From the NCBI RefSeq assembly GCF_001939045.1, contig NZ_MKIM01000025.1, positions 1-64,000 of the forward strand: a stretch of DNA of 64,000 nucleotides. The letters are read 5' to 3'. A program made the position numbers and the translations under genes. How positions within the stretch are numbered: position 1 is the stretch's first letter; each line of letters starts with the position of its first letter. This DNA comes from Rhizobium oryziradicis. GTDB lineage: Bacteria; Pseudomonadota; Alphaproteobacteria; Rhizobiales; Rhizobiaceae. The notes under the pieces were generated by a model that worked only from the letters and a program-made list of their open reading frames with translations, made no database searches and was not told the origin of the DNA. Shown here in pieces: positions 1 through 8,606 of the stretch.

Positions 1-120
1 GTACCAGCTTTTTAGAGCATTCTTGGTGGGATAACCCAACTGCCGAATGGTCGCCTTAACCCGCTTGCCAAGCCTGATGTAAAGCTCAACGGCTCGAAGT
101 CTGTCGGAATAGGAATACAT
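1..120 (-). CDS. IS3-family transposase OrfA, N-terminal 40 residues (partial)
   Basis: The fragment starts at ATG 120-118 behind AGGAGGTAGTTC and runs off the left edge. The protein begins MYSYSDRLRAVELYIRLGKR and continues with an ATIRQLGYPTKNALKSWY stretch. This is the helix-turn-helix start typical of IS3-family (IS150/IS51-like) OrfA DNA-binding subunits. OrfA normally acts with OrfB, made by frameshifting, to excise and insert the element. Nothing can be said about the missing part. Confidence 0.7.
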   Translation of the reverse strand, partial: MYSYSDRLRAVELYIRLGKRVKATIRQLGYPTKNALKSWY

Positions 121-163
121 GAACTACCTCCTGGTGGTCCAAGTTTTCTTCCGCACCCCCTCA
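1..163 (-). mobile_element. End of an IS3-family insertion sequence (continues left of window)
   Basis: The end reads TGAGGGGGTGCGG on the minus strand, beginning at 163, and is followed by an AGGAGG ribosome site and the start of an IS3-type orfA. TG at the tip fits IS3-family ends. The rest of the element lies outside the window, so it may be complete or truncated. It abuts the T6SS module, in line with an accessory region. Confidence 0.6.
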
Positions 164-560
164 GAAAAGAGTCGATTGCATACCCTTAATCTCGGATGAC
201 AGAACTGCTTCCTTTCTCACATACATATATCCGAGACAACGGCAACGACGTTTCGAAAAGGATGACGGCACGCCTCACCTCCAGTTTCGGTTCGCGCGAA
301 TGTTGATCAGGTGCAGCGTGTGCGAGAAAAAAGGATCGCAACGCTGACCGAGCAGAAGCAGATTGCCGAAGCGCAAATCGCGGGTCAAAGCATGCATTAA
401 CGCAAACCTGATCTACCCCTTTCAAAAAAACACAATCCAGACCTTGACCTTATGGGAATGCGGCCTATTTTTTTGCCATTAGAGTGATCGGACTACGTAT
501 TCCGTGACAATCGATACGGTCTTTTGATTTTTTTAAAAACGATGTTTTGGGGGCCTGTTT
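164..560. other. Non-coding stretch between IS end and vgrG
   Basis: No convincing intact gene is present. The 79-residue minus-strand frame at 186-425 has no recognisable family and no ribosome site. A short plus-strand stretch at about 299-400 has protein-like composition (separate entry). The bases just before vgrG are A/T-rich (TTTTGATTTTTTTAAAAA near 521-538) and probably hold its promoter; a GGGGG run at 549-553 is its likely ribosome site. Confidence 0.5.
299..400 (+). pseudogene. Possible C-terminal fragment of an unknown protein
   Basis: An open frame, traceable back to a stop at 263-265, ends at TAA 398-400. It reads as a charged helix-like tail containing RVREKRIATLTEQKQIAEAQ. There is no start codon with a ribosome site, so if it is coding it is the relict 3' end of a gene cut by the neighbouring IS. 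The composition is suggestive only, and chance is a real alternative. Confidence 0.2.
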
Positions 561-2672
561 ATGGATGACGAACTTTCACCCGCCGATTTCATTCAGGCCA
601 GCCGTATTTTGAATGTGTCCTCGCCTCTGGGCGATGATCAATTGCTGCCCGAGCGGTTGAAAGTGGATGAAGGCGTTAACCGCCTTTTCGAGATCACGCT
701 ATCAGTGCGCGCCAAGCGCGAGACAGTCAAGCCAGATGAACTGATTGGCAAGCTAGTGGATGTGTCCTTGGAAATCCGCCAAGGGGACTTAGATGAAGAG
801 GGTGTACGCAGGCCGTTCAATGGGTTGGTCACCAATCTCTCCGAGGGGCCGCAGGTGACGCGCGGCTTGCGGTCTTACACTCTGACCATCCGTCCGCAGT
901 TCTGGCTGCTGTCTCGGCGCTCGGACTGCCGCATCTGGCAGAACATGACGTCCATGCAGGTGCTCGATACACTGCTGTCGGAACATGGTCTTCCCGCTGC
1001 TGCTTACGCGCCAATGCACAAAAAACCGCCGGAGCGCGAGTACAGCGTGCAATGGAACGAGACGGATCTCGATTACCTACTGCGCCGTTTCGAAGAGGAT
1101 GGGTTGTTCTACTGGTTCGAACATAAGGTGGGCGTCCACCGTATTAAGGTCAGCGATCATAAAATCGCCTGGAGCCAGCCTTCGGCCTCGGCGGAAGGTG
1201 TCGACAATGTGAGATTAGCGCAAGGATCTTCCGATCGCAATCACATCAACGAGTGGATGCGGCAGTTTGCCTTCATCCCCGGCCAGCGGGCCGGTGCGGA
1301 CTGGAATTTCGAAACTCCGAGCACGGTACCTCTCAATGTAACGCCCTCGCTGATTCAGATGCCGGGAGCAAAACAACGTGAGCTTTACGAATATCCGGCC
1401 CGTATCAGCGATGTGAAGGAAGCCGAGCAGGCCGAAACCTTCCGTATGCAAGCGGCGGAAGCCGACCATGAGCGAGTGACGGGCAAGTCAAATGTCCGCT
1501 TCCTTGAAGCTGGTCGGCGCTTTACGCCTTATGAGGAACCGCATCCGGAGCACAAATACGAAGAGCATGTAATTACCCGCATCACCCACTGGGCCGTGGA
1601 CCGTTCCTATGAGACCACGGAGAATGAGCCGGAGTATCGCAACGAGTTTGAAGCTATTCCTTCACGAGTGCCGCTGACCCCACATCGCGACACCAAACGT
1701 CCGCGCATCGAAGGCGCGCAGGTGGCCATCGTCGCCGGTCCAGAAGGTGAGGAAATCCATACCGATCAGTATGGCCGCATCAAGGTCTGGTATCCATGGG
1801 ACCGGCGGGCCAAGAAGGATGGTTCCGACACCTGCTGGGTGCGGGTGGCGCAGAACTGGGCGGGTGGCCAATGGGGTGGTCAGATCATTCCGCGCATTGG
1901 CATGGAAGTCATGGTCGCCTTCGTCGACGGTGATCCGGACCGGCCGTTGGTGACGGGCGTGGTGCCCAATCCCAAAAACCCCGTTCCCTACGATCTTCCC
2001 GCTAACAAGACAAAGAGCGTACTCCGGACCAATACGCACAAGGGTAAAGGATTCAACGAGCTTAGCTTCGAAGATGAGGCTGGTCGCGAGCAAATATTTT
2101 TGCATGCTCAAAAAGATCTTGATAGCCATGTTCTCAATGATGCGCGTGAACGGGTTGAAGTTGATAAACATCAACATGTCGGAAACGACAAAACAGGCTT
2201 CGTGGGCGGAGATCAAGAGCAAGTTGTTGCAGGAAACATGTCAATTGCTGTCGGTCAAAATAAGTTAACTGAATATCTTCTTTCAAGAACATTAAATGTA
2301 TTCGGTAAATTTTCTGATTTTATGGAAAAATTACGCATTCCAGATCCATTTAATTTTGCAAAAGGCAACTTTCAGCTTTTTGTTGAGAAAAATAAATCGG
2401 AAATAGTGCTTGCAGGCTCCTCAGAGATAGTGGGCGTAGCGAAATCGACTGTTGTCGGAAATCTCCACCAAACAACAGTAGGAAAGAAAATGAGTGTGAT
2501 TGTCCGTGGGCGCTCCGATGAAGATGTAGGACGCATAAAGAACATTAATGTTGGGGAGCAGTTCACCATACGTGTTGGCGAAAACGTGATGATATCTATG
2601 TCGAAGGAGGGCGATTTCGTCGTTCAGGCAAAACGTATCATCATGAAAGCTGACAGTATTCACGAGAACTGA
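561..2672 (+). CDS. vgrG: Type VI secretion system spike protein VgrG
   Basis: This 703-residue protein forms the trimeric needle tip of the T6SS and carries effectors out of the cell. Residues about 20-370 match the gp27-like hub. About 385-480 are the gp5 OB-fold, with DQYGRIKVWYPWDRR, a WVRVAQ-WAGGQWGG stretch and the GDPDRPLVTG motif. From about 490 on is a beta-helix spike with repetitive V/G-rich short strands and a longer-than-minimal tail ending at 703. ATG 561 follows a GGGGG run. The next gene begins 5 nt after the stop, so the two are probably co-transcribed. The tail composition becomes A/T-richer after about 2070, suggesting an exchangeable cargo-specific end. Confidence 0.95.
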   Translation: MDDELSPADFIQASRILNVSSPLGDDQLLPERLKVDEGVNRLFEITLSVRAKRETVKPDELIGKLVDVSLEIRQGDLDEEGVRRPFNGLVTNLSEGPQVTRGLRSYTLTIRPQFWLLSRRSDCRIWQNMTSMQVLDTLLSEHGLPAAAYAPMHKKPPEREYSVQWNETDLDYLLRRFEEDGLFYWFEHKVGVHRIKVSDHKIAWSQPSASAEGVDNVRLAQGSSDRNHINEWMRQFAFIPGQRAGADWNFETPSTVPLNVTPSLIQMPGAKQRELYEYPARISDVKEAEQAETFRMQAAEADHERVTGKSNVRFLEAGRRFTPYEEPHPEHKYEEHVITRITHWAVDRSYETTENEPEYRNEFEAIPSRVPLTPHRDTKRPRIEGAQVAIVAGPEGEEIHTDQYGRIKVWYPWDRRAKKDGSDTCWVRVAQNWAGGQWGGQIIPRIGMEVMVAFVDGDPDRPLVTGVVPNPKNPVPYDLPANKTKSVLRTNTHKGKGFNELSFEDEAGREQIFLHAQKDLDSHVLNDARERVEVDKHQHVGNDKTGFVGGDQEQVVAGNMSIAVGQNKLTEYLLSRTLNVFGKFSDFMEKLRIPDPFNFAKGNFQLFVEKNKSEIVLAGSSEIVGVAKSTVVGNLHQTTVGKKMSVIVRGRSDEDVGRIKNINVGEQFTIRVGENVMISMSKEGDFVVQAKRIIMKADSIHEN

Positions 2673-2677
2673 TCGCC

Positions 2678-3952
2678 ATGGCAGAGAGCCAGCAAGATAG
2701 GAGTTCGGAAGACAAAAAAGTTTCTCAGGAGAGTGTGTGGCGTGTTCCTATGCTTCCTCCTGTGGAACAACGCGATGCTGTACGGGAAGAATGGTTACGA
2801 AGGCTTCATTGGAAAGACATCGATGCCTCAGTCGCTGATGATGGAGGAATATCCAGTCTTTGGGGCATGCGATCTCGCGACGAGGCAAATTCTATGCCTT
2901 GGTCTCCCGTAATACCGCCGTCGCAAGGCAACTTAGGACCATTGCTTGGAAAGCCTGCGCAAAAAGGCGCGACAAGCATTATGCTTTCGCAACAGGGACA
3001 TGCGGATCACTTATTTGTCACGACTGATAACGAGGCTAAGCAGACGGCAAAAGAAGGCGAACAACGACCGCCTAACCAAACGATTAAAACCGAGCAATCA
3101 GGTTCTGCAACGCAAGCTCCAAAGGAGGAGGAGAAAAGCCCTTGGAAATTTGGAAGCGAAGCAGAGTTTAAGCGAGAAACGAATCAAGAGAGCGTTAAAT
3201 TCGGCGGCGATAGTGGGAAAACACTCCGGCAAGCTGCTGGGGAATCGCTAGGCGAAAGCGCTAAAAAATTTGAGAAAAAATATCCGAAGCTTGATGAAAT
3301 CGGTGTAAGCGGCGAGTACACCGCTTGGGACAAGTCCGGTGAAGTCAAGAAAATTGAAGGGAAAAACGGATTCGCTGACGGTAACCTTCGAGTATTCTAC
3401 GGTGACACTAAAGGTTCAGCAAAAGGTACTATCTCCGCCGGTGGCGCCAAAGGTGAAGCAAGCGCTGGTGCGGAAATTGGAATGCTGAAGGGAGAAGGTA
3501 ATCTCGGTGACAAAAAAAGCCTGCTTGCCGGGAAGGCTGAAGGCCGAGCCGTTGCCGCAGATGCGAAGGCGAAGGTTGCCGGGGAAATCAAATTTAAAGA
3601 AGTGGAAGCAACGGTTTCAGGTTCGCTTGGGGCCTCAGCAGTTTTATTGGACGGTGAAGTTGGGGGTGAGATCCGTATTACGCCACGCCGAATTTGGAAC
3701 GGGGTGATCGTAAGCGGCGTCAATACCGGCGCGAGTTGGTTGGGTTATGGCAAGCAACTTGAGAACATCGACGGCTGGGATTGGGGAATTATGTTAGGCG
3801 GATCGGTGGGAGGGACGGTCGGTCTTGCCGCCGAAGCTGAAGCATCTGCCGGAATATCCAAGAGGGACAGAAAAGCTGGCGTTGAGACTAAAATTAAATT
3901 GGCACCAGGACTAGGTGGGTCCGTTAAAGGTAAGGCTGGACTTGTATGGTAG
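2678..3952 (+). CDS. Unknown Gly/Ala/Lys-rich protein behind vgrG; candidate T6SS cargo
   Basis: I do not recognise this 424-residue protein. Residues 1-100 are polar with Trp and Pro (LPPVEQRD, WLRRLHWKDID). Residues 110-190 are Lys/Glu/Gln-rich and probably disordered. From about 200 to the end, Gly, Ala, Lys and Glu alternate (KGEASAGAEIG, GKAEGRAVAADAKAK), with W-containing segments near 330-370 (ASWLGYGKQ, WDWGIMLGGSVGG). No signal peptide or enzyme motif is visible. It starts 5 nt after vgrG and overlaps the next gene by 7 nt, the usual place for a VgrG-dependent effector. The glycine-rich tail could be membrane-active or beta-rich; that is inference from composition and position only. 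Confidence 0.6.
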   Translation: MAESQQDRSSEDKKVSQESVWRVPMLPPVEQRDAVREEWLRRLHWKDIDASVADDGGISSLWGMRSRDEANSMPWSPVIPPSQGNLGPLLGKPAQKGATSIMLSQQGHADHLFVTTDNEAKQTAKEGEQRPPNQTIKTEQSGSATQAPKEEEKSPWKFGSEAEFKRETNQESVKFGGDSGKTLRQAAGESLGESAKKFEKKYPKLDEIGVSGEYTAWDKSGEVKKIEGKNGFADGNLRVFYGDTKGSAKGTISAGGAKGEASAGAEIGMLKGEGNLGDKKSLLAGKAEGRAVAADAKAKVAGEIKFKEVEATVSGSLGASAVLLDGEVGGEIRITPRRIWNGVIVSGVNTGASWLGYGKQLENIDGWDWGIMLGGSVGGTVGLAAEAEASAGISKRDRKAGVETKIKLAPGLGGSVKGKAGLVW

Positions 3953-5121
3953 CGACGAGCGCACAAATTATTACACGATGCATTACTATAATGATCGCTG
4001 CAGTATTGCTGTATGCTTACGTGGGTGACGGACAAGCGGCATCTTCAAAACAAGAAACAGAAAGGAGGCAGACATTGACCGAGGAGGAAGCGAAGGATCT
4101 TGGCTATAAGCGTTTATCTTTAAATTTGGGAAATGACATCAAGGCTTCATTTTTTGCTAAGGGTAATTCGCTCACGACACTACTAGCCAAGGCGGAAGCG
4201 ATTGAAGCGCCGGGTCGCGGGGAATTGGCAAAGGTATTTGTGCCCGATGATAGAGATAAGTTCGAAGTGACTGTGGCTTTGTTTAAGCCAGGCTTTGCAG
4301 CGGAAGCGCCTTCCATAAGTGAGCAATTATTGATGGAAAACGGTTTCGGAATAACCGACGCAAATCATGTCTCACTGACATCCGCCGACGCCGAAGGCGA
4401 AACACTGGATGAAAGCAAAGTTGCCAAACTTGCTCGTTCCATATGTCAGGTGCGGCAGGACAAAGTTCTATGTTTTTTCATGCAAGGCGACGCTGAGCAC
4501 CACTCCGAGTTTGAGGATCAGGCTCGTATACTCAAGGACTCTTTGCAAATTGATGACGGTAGCAAAGAGGGTTTTGACTCAAGTCAGATTAAGCATCTGA
4601 CATTATCTCTGGGTGCTAAGGGTTCATTAGCGCTGGATTATCCATCTGTATTTTCTGTCGTTGATAATGACTTTGATGGAGATTTGCCTGGGACACTTCA
4701 TCTCCAACAAGGTGGTGCAGATAACCCTCTCTCTGCGATCATGATTGCTGCGTCGGCTGGAGCGGCTCCTCCCAGCAGCGAAGCGATTGATTCCGTGGCT
4801 GATGGAATGATGCATAGCTGGCTGGAACAGAATGAGAAACTTTTTGCTAATCCCGTGCTGGCGAGCAAGGGAGATTTGTCGGGCCTTGGCAGTGGAGATG
4901 TGGGGCGCACTTACGCCTATGTCGTAGACAAGCTTGCGGGTGGTGGTGGCAAAGCGCAGGTGCGCCTTAGTCTGTTTGCATCATCAGGCGTTCGATACTC
5001 CGTCCTAATGGTTACCCATTACGCAGCCGGAGTTGATGATACAGGACCTTTCTTCGTGCGTTTAGGAGGCATCACCGGCTATGATCTCGTGATGCGGTCG
5101 ATTTTAGAGCGACGTCATTAA
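3946..5121 (+). CDS. Unknown exported protein paired with the 2678-3952 gene; candidate immunity or accessory factor
   Basis: The 391-residue product begins with a basic/hydrophobic export signal (IITRCITIMIAAVLLYAY, then GDGQAASS), so it is predicted to be periplasmic or membrane-anchored. The rest is soluble, with regularly spaced Phe/Lys and two halves of similar length; no known motif was recognised. ATG 3946 lies inside the preceding gene (TATGGTAG), a 7-nt overlap that implies translational coupling. An exported partner tightly coupled to a VgrG-linked cargo fits a periplasm-acting toxin and its immunity protein. A lipoprotein-like structural role is the alternative. The function remains unassigned. 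Confidence 0.55.
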   Translation: MVATSAQIITRCITIMIAAVLLYAYVGDGQAASSKQETERRQTLTEEEAKDLGYKRLSLNLGNDIKASFFAKGNSLTTLLAKAEAIEAPGRGELAKVFVPDDRDKFEVTVALFKPGFAAEAPSISEQLLMENGFGITDANHVSLTSADAEGETLDESKVAKLARSICQVRQDKVLCFFMQGDAEHHSEFEDQARILKDSLQIDDGSKEGFDSSQIKHLTLSLGAKGSLALDYPSVFSVVDNDFDGDLPGTLHLQQGGADNPLSAIMIAASAGAAPPSSEAIDSVADGMMHSWLEQNEKLFANPVLASKGDLSGLGSGDVGRTYAYVVDKLAGGGGKAQVRLSLFASSGVRYSVLMVTHYAAGVDDTGPFFVRLGGITGYDLVMRSILERRH

Positions 5122-5291
5122 GATCAACGGGAGGAAGGCGCGGTTGTTACTTTGATGTCATATTGCTCACGTCGTGATTACGTTCGTAGCGTCATAAGTT
5201 GAAAACCCTCACGCCAGCAGGACAGATGCTCGTGACCATTTCCCTGACGTAAATGAAACCGTTCTAAATCCAACATCTCAGGAGTACTTCA

Positions 5292-5543
5292 ATGAATGCA
5301 ATACAGGGTAAGTCTGCATTTCTGCTGCCTGATATCTCGGAGAGCGGCGATCGCTGGTCGAAATTGATGGCATTGGCCGACATGCTGAAGATTGACGAAC
5401 ACACTGGTGCGATCACAATAACCAACGGCAAGTCGTCCCTCACACTGCGCAAGGACGGCCGCATCTCTGTCAAAGGCGTATCGATCACTCAGCAGGCGGA
5501 GCGGTCCATTGCTCTCGATGCGGCTGTCATTGATTTGAATTGA
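5292..5543 (+). CDS. Small VgrG-tail-like protein of the T6SS module
   Basis: This 83-residue protein has a good ribosome site (CAGGAG, 5279-5284). Its second half (GAITITNGKSSLTLRKDG, then ISVKGVSITQQAERSI) has the short alternating beta pattern of the last VgrG-like or DUF2345/DUF3540-type beta-helix turns. It lies between the exported protein and the DUF2169 gene, 9 nt before the latter. Such small proteins accompany DUF2169/PAAR-like cassettes and may cap or connect spike parts. The family assignment is by pattern only. Confidence 0.55.
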   Translation: MNAIQGKSAFLLPDISESGDRWSKLMALADMLKIDEHTGAITITNGKSSLTLRKDGRISVKGVSITQQAERSIALDAAVIDLN

Positions 5544-5552
5544 CCGTCCATC

Positions 5553-6569
5553 ATGTGGCAGGTTGACAATAGAACCCCGTTTGCTGTGCTCGGATATTTT
5601 GCACGAAATCGGGCTGGTCACGAGCACTGGGTTGTCGCGATCCGTGCACGATTTCATATTCTTCCAAGCCATTTGAACGCCTTGTTGGGCGATCAAGGTG
5701 AAATTCGGATCAAGCCAGAATATGCAGACGGAGAAGGATTGGAGTTACTGGCTGAAGGTGACTTATGCGCCTTCAAACCAAAAGCCGACGTGCTTTTGAC
5801 CGGTGAGGCGCGCGCGCGCGCCGGTTATGAGGTCAATAAGGTCGAAGTTGGATTCGATTTGGCTGGACGAAGCAAACGGGCAGTTGTTTTCGGCAAAAGG
5901 CAATTGCGCCAGAAGGCCGGAAAACTCCACCTTGACGGCTATGAGACGTTCAAAACATGTCCTTTGAGTTGGCGACATAGCCTTGGCGGCACGGACTTTC
6001 TCGATCCTGATGCAGAGCCAAATCAGGACAATCCGATAGGTATGGGCTGGTCATCGAAATGGCCGGATATACCCGACGGGACAGAAGTTGGCTTGCCACT
6101 GATTGAAAATCCGGAAAATTTCATCGACTCTGGCCCGTTACCTGCCCCGATTGGCTTTGGCGCGATCCAACCATCATGGAGAGCAAGAGCATCTCATGCT
6201 GGAACCTATGATGATGATTGGAGGAAATACGAAGCCCCCCTATTGCCATCAGACTTTTCCGAGCAATTTTACCAAGTCGCACCTGCTGATCAAACATTTG
6301 ATCTCAAGGGTGGCGAGACAGGTCGCATCTTTGGCATGCACGAGGAAGGCGACTACGGCTTTCGCCTGCCACAGGTGATCATGGATTGCAGCACCTGGAT
6401 GAAAGGCCAGAAAGTCGAAACAAGACCAAGGTTGATTTCCGTCCTTCTGAATGGCTCTGACAAGACACTTGAGATGGTGTGGAACAGCAATCTGCCATGT
6501 CCCGCTGGCGATATGTCGGTCTCGCACTGCCGCGTTCATGTCAAACAGATGGCCGGGGTTGAGCGATGA
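5553..6569 (+). CDS. DUF2169 family T6SS adaptor/chaperone
   Basis: The 338-residue protein opens with the DUF2169 signature (NRTPFAVLGYFARNRAGHEHW, then VVAIRARFHI) and has the family's RPAW-like centre (IQPSWRARASHAGTYDDDW). In known systems DUF2169 proteins, including Agrobacterium members beside vgrG2, help load PAAR-like/DUF4150 effectors onto VgrG. Here the gene sits three positions before or next to such components and overlaps the following gene by 4 nt (ATGA), pointing to one transcript. It is probably cytosolic, with no signal peptide. I infer that it adapts the 7626-8594 nuclease to this VgrG. Confidence 0.88.
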   Translation: MWQVDNRTPFAVLGYFARNRAGHEHWVVAIRARFHILPSHLNALLGDQGEIRIKPEYADGEGLELLAEGDLCAFKPKADVLLTGEARARAGYEVNKVEVGFDLAGRSKRAVVFGKRQLRQKAGKLHLDGYETFKTCPLSWRHSLGGTDFLDPDAEPNQDNPIGMGWSSKWPDIPDGTEVGLPLIENPENFIDSGPLPAPIGFGAIQPSWRARASHAGTYDDDWRKYEAPLLPSDFSEQFYQVAPADQTFDLKGGETGRIFGMHEEGDYGFRLPQVIMDCSTWMKGQKVETRPRLISVLLNGSDKTLEMVWNSNLPCPAGDMSVSHCRVHVKQMAGVER

Positions 6570-7621
6570 CAGCGTTTGCCCAGATATACGGCATCGGTCT
6601 CTGCTGCCCGCTGGGCAAAACCCTTGAGGATGCGTCCAAGGCCTATGCGGCAAACGACCATAACTTTGTAAAGTCTGAGAAAGGACCCGTGGGGGCGGAC
6701 GGGGCAAAGGTCACGCTTTCCTGTGTCATGCCTTTTGAGGATGTCCGAAATTTCGAGCTGCGATTGCAGCGACTTTTCGCAGGCGCTGTCGACGACTTGG
6801 TTAAGACGCTCGATCTCAGCGACAGCGCGGTTTCGATGCGTCTTGTCGTGCCCCGCTGGCTGGCTCGACACAAAATCGGACAAGACCTGGTGACCTGGAT
6901 TGTTGCGACTTGGCCTACTCTGTTCACGAATGTCACCTTGCTGGCTGATGGTGATACTTTGGCTGTCTATGAACTGGTCAAGGGACTGCAGGAGATTTCA
7001 GAGGGGCAGATCCCTGCCCTGGCCATTGCTGCACTTGATAGCTATATGGATGCTGAACTCATCGACATGCTCGCGATCAGCGATCGCATTTATAAGCGCG
7101 GTACGCCCCATGGCCTCGTACCTGGCGAGGCAGCGGTGATTGTCATGCTCGGTTCAAACGCGACATTCCCGGCTACGTCGCCGATTGGCACGATAAGATC
7201 GGCTTTCAACGGATTCGAGGCTGAAAGTCTTTCGGAACCGCAGAGTATTATTGGTAGAGGTCTCGCCAAGCCGCTACGAAAGGCCTTTGAAGCCTTTCAG
7301 CCTGATCGGTTTCTGGTCGACCTCAATGGTGAACGCTGGCGCTCGGAAGACCTCGGATTCGCGCTGTCGGGCGCGCTCATTCCTGACACGTTGCTCTCGG
7401 ACTTTGAAACGCCTCTCTCAAATACCGGTGATTGTGGTGCCGCCAACGGCTTGGTGATGACAGCATTTGCTTTATCGACATCTGAGGAGAACACCGAAGC
7501 CGATGTTTCCACATTGGATGATCACGAGCCAAGGCGCAGCCTTCTGTCGGTCCTATCGACCTCGCACGTTGAGGGACCGCGCTGTGTCATTGCGCTCGAA
7601 CGCTCTATAAGGGAGAACTGA
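6566..7621 (+). CDS. Ketosynthase-fold (thiolase-like) T6SS accessory protein lacking the usual active Cys
   Basis: The 351-residue product has the fold landmarks of beta-ketoacyl synthases: the YGIGLCCPLG start, an AALDSYMD turn where synthases have AGGTEA, and a HGLVPGEAAVI segment. At the expected nucleophile position the sequence reads TLLADGDT (residues about 124-131) where active enzymes have TACATGTH, so Cys appears replaced by Leu. Proteins of this kind recur in DUF2169/DUF4150 T6SS cassettes, and their role is unknown. It overlaps the DUF2169 gene by 4 nt and the next gene starts 4 nt after its stop. I infer a structural or loading role, not fatty-acid synthesis. Confidence 0.75.
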   Translation: MTAFAQIYGIGLCCPLGKTLEDASKAYAANDHNFVKSEKGPVGADGAKVTLSCVMPFEDVRNFELRLQRLFAGAVDDLVKTLDLSDSAVSMRLVVPRWLARHKIGQDLVTWIVATWPTLFTNVTLLADGDTLAVYELVKGLQEISEGQIPALAIAALDSYMDAELIDMLAISDRIYKRGTPHGLVPGEAAVIVMLGSNATFPATSPIGTIRSAFNGFEAESLSEPQSIIGRGLAKPLRKAFEAFQPDRFLVDLNGERWRSEDLGFALSGALIPDTLLSDFETPLSNTGDCGAANGLVMTAFALSTSEENTEADVSTLDDHEPRRSLLSVLSTSHVEGPRCVIALERSIREN

Positions 7622-7625
7622 GCTC

Positions 7626-8594
7626 ATGCAGGAAACCGTCTCCATCAATGGTTTGACCCTTTGCCATAAGCACTCCGATGGTTGGGTTCGCTCAACGCTT
7701 CCAGATGTGTGCAGAAGCCCGGATAAACCGGTGCCCTACACCAACACCGCCTATGCCCGCGATCTCGCCAAAGGCACCACCACGGTGTTCTCTCACGGCG
7801 GGGCCATGAATGGCATTAAAGGCTCGGAATTTTACCGCTCGTTCGGCGATGAACCGGGCACTGGCGGCGGGGTTAAATCCGGCGTGCATCTGGACCGGGC
7901 GACATGGCTTTCTTGGTCGCCGAATGTGTTTATGGAGGGACGTAATGTTACCCGATTGACGGATCGTATGCTGCTCAACAAGGGGAACACAATCTCTGCA
8001 GGTGGGTATTTTTCGGGGACTTTAACCGGCACTGACAAGGATACTGCAAATCTACTTTGTACTCTCGCGTGTAGTTGCAAGGGAGAAAAGCAGGTCTGTG
8101 TCGATGCTGCCATCAAAGCTATGCCGAAGACACCTACAGATGGTTTATATTCTGAAGTCACTTTTGATCCGGCCGGGAATATGTATAGGGCACCGGATGG
8201 CTCTCCTATGACAAGAATGGGCGTTCCAGGCTCGCGACTTGATGTAACAAAGATGGTTGGCGGCAAACCAACGGAATTCATAGAGATGAAGTTCAAAGGT
8301 GATAGATTTCGGGGAAACGCACGTGAGCGGTATCGAAGTATCGCCCGTAAGTACGAAAAAAAGAGATTGCAAGAGATATGGGTTGAGAAAGAATGTCAGT
8401 GTGATGATGATCAGAAAAAGAATGTCGCAGAAACTCAATCTCAGACGATGACAACGAAACAAAAGGTTGGCGTTGGTGCCGCAGCTCTAGCAACCGTTGG
8501 AGCAATCGCTTGTGCAATTATAGAACCTTGCGGTGCGGCCGCTCTTGGAGCGCTCGGGATTGGCGGTGCGGCTTCCTTAGCCGCGGCAAATTAA
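7626..8594 (+). CDS. PAAR-like (DUF4150) effector with VRR-NUC-type nuclease domain
   Basis: Residues 1-135 are a DUF4150 PAAR-like tip: VSINGLTLCHKHSDGW, DVCRSPDKPVPYTN and LNKGNTISAGGYFSG, the parts that cap VgrG. Residues about 145-258 form a Cys-bearing region followed by GSRLDVTKMV (Asp206) and EFIEMKFKGDR (Glu220, Lys222). This D-(x)n-ExK pattern with a basic helix after it fits VRR-NUC nucleases of the TseV effector family. Residues 283-320 are a Gly/Ala hydrophobic segment of unknown use. The DUF3396 immunity genes start 12 nt later, the partner known for VRR-NUC effectors. It is predicted to cut DNA in competing bacteria after injection. Confidence 0.82.
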   Translation: MQETVSINGLTLCHKHSDGWVRSTLPDVCRSPDKPVPYTNTAYARDLAKGTTTVFSHGGAMNGIKGSEFYRSFGDEPGTGGGVKSGVHLDRATWLSWSPNVFMEGRNVTRLTDRMLLNKGNTISAGGYFSGTLTGTDKDTANLLCTLACSCKGEKQVCVDAAIKAMPKTPTDGLYSEVTFDPAGNMYRAPDGSPMTRMGVPGSRLDVTKMVGGKPTEFIEMKFKGDRFRGNARERYRSIARKYEKKRLQEIWVEKECQCDDDQKKNVAETQSQTMTTKQKVGVGAAALATVGAIACAIIEPCGAAALGALGIGGAASLAAAN

Positions 8595-8606
8595 GGAGGA
8601 AAACTG

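Noticed and set aside
186..425. 79-residue minus-strand frame
   Set aside because: No ribosome site, no similarity and unusual composition beside the IS end.
1662..2222. 186-residue frame opposite vgrG
   Set aside because: Shadow of a well-supported gene on the other strand.
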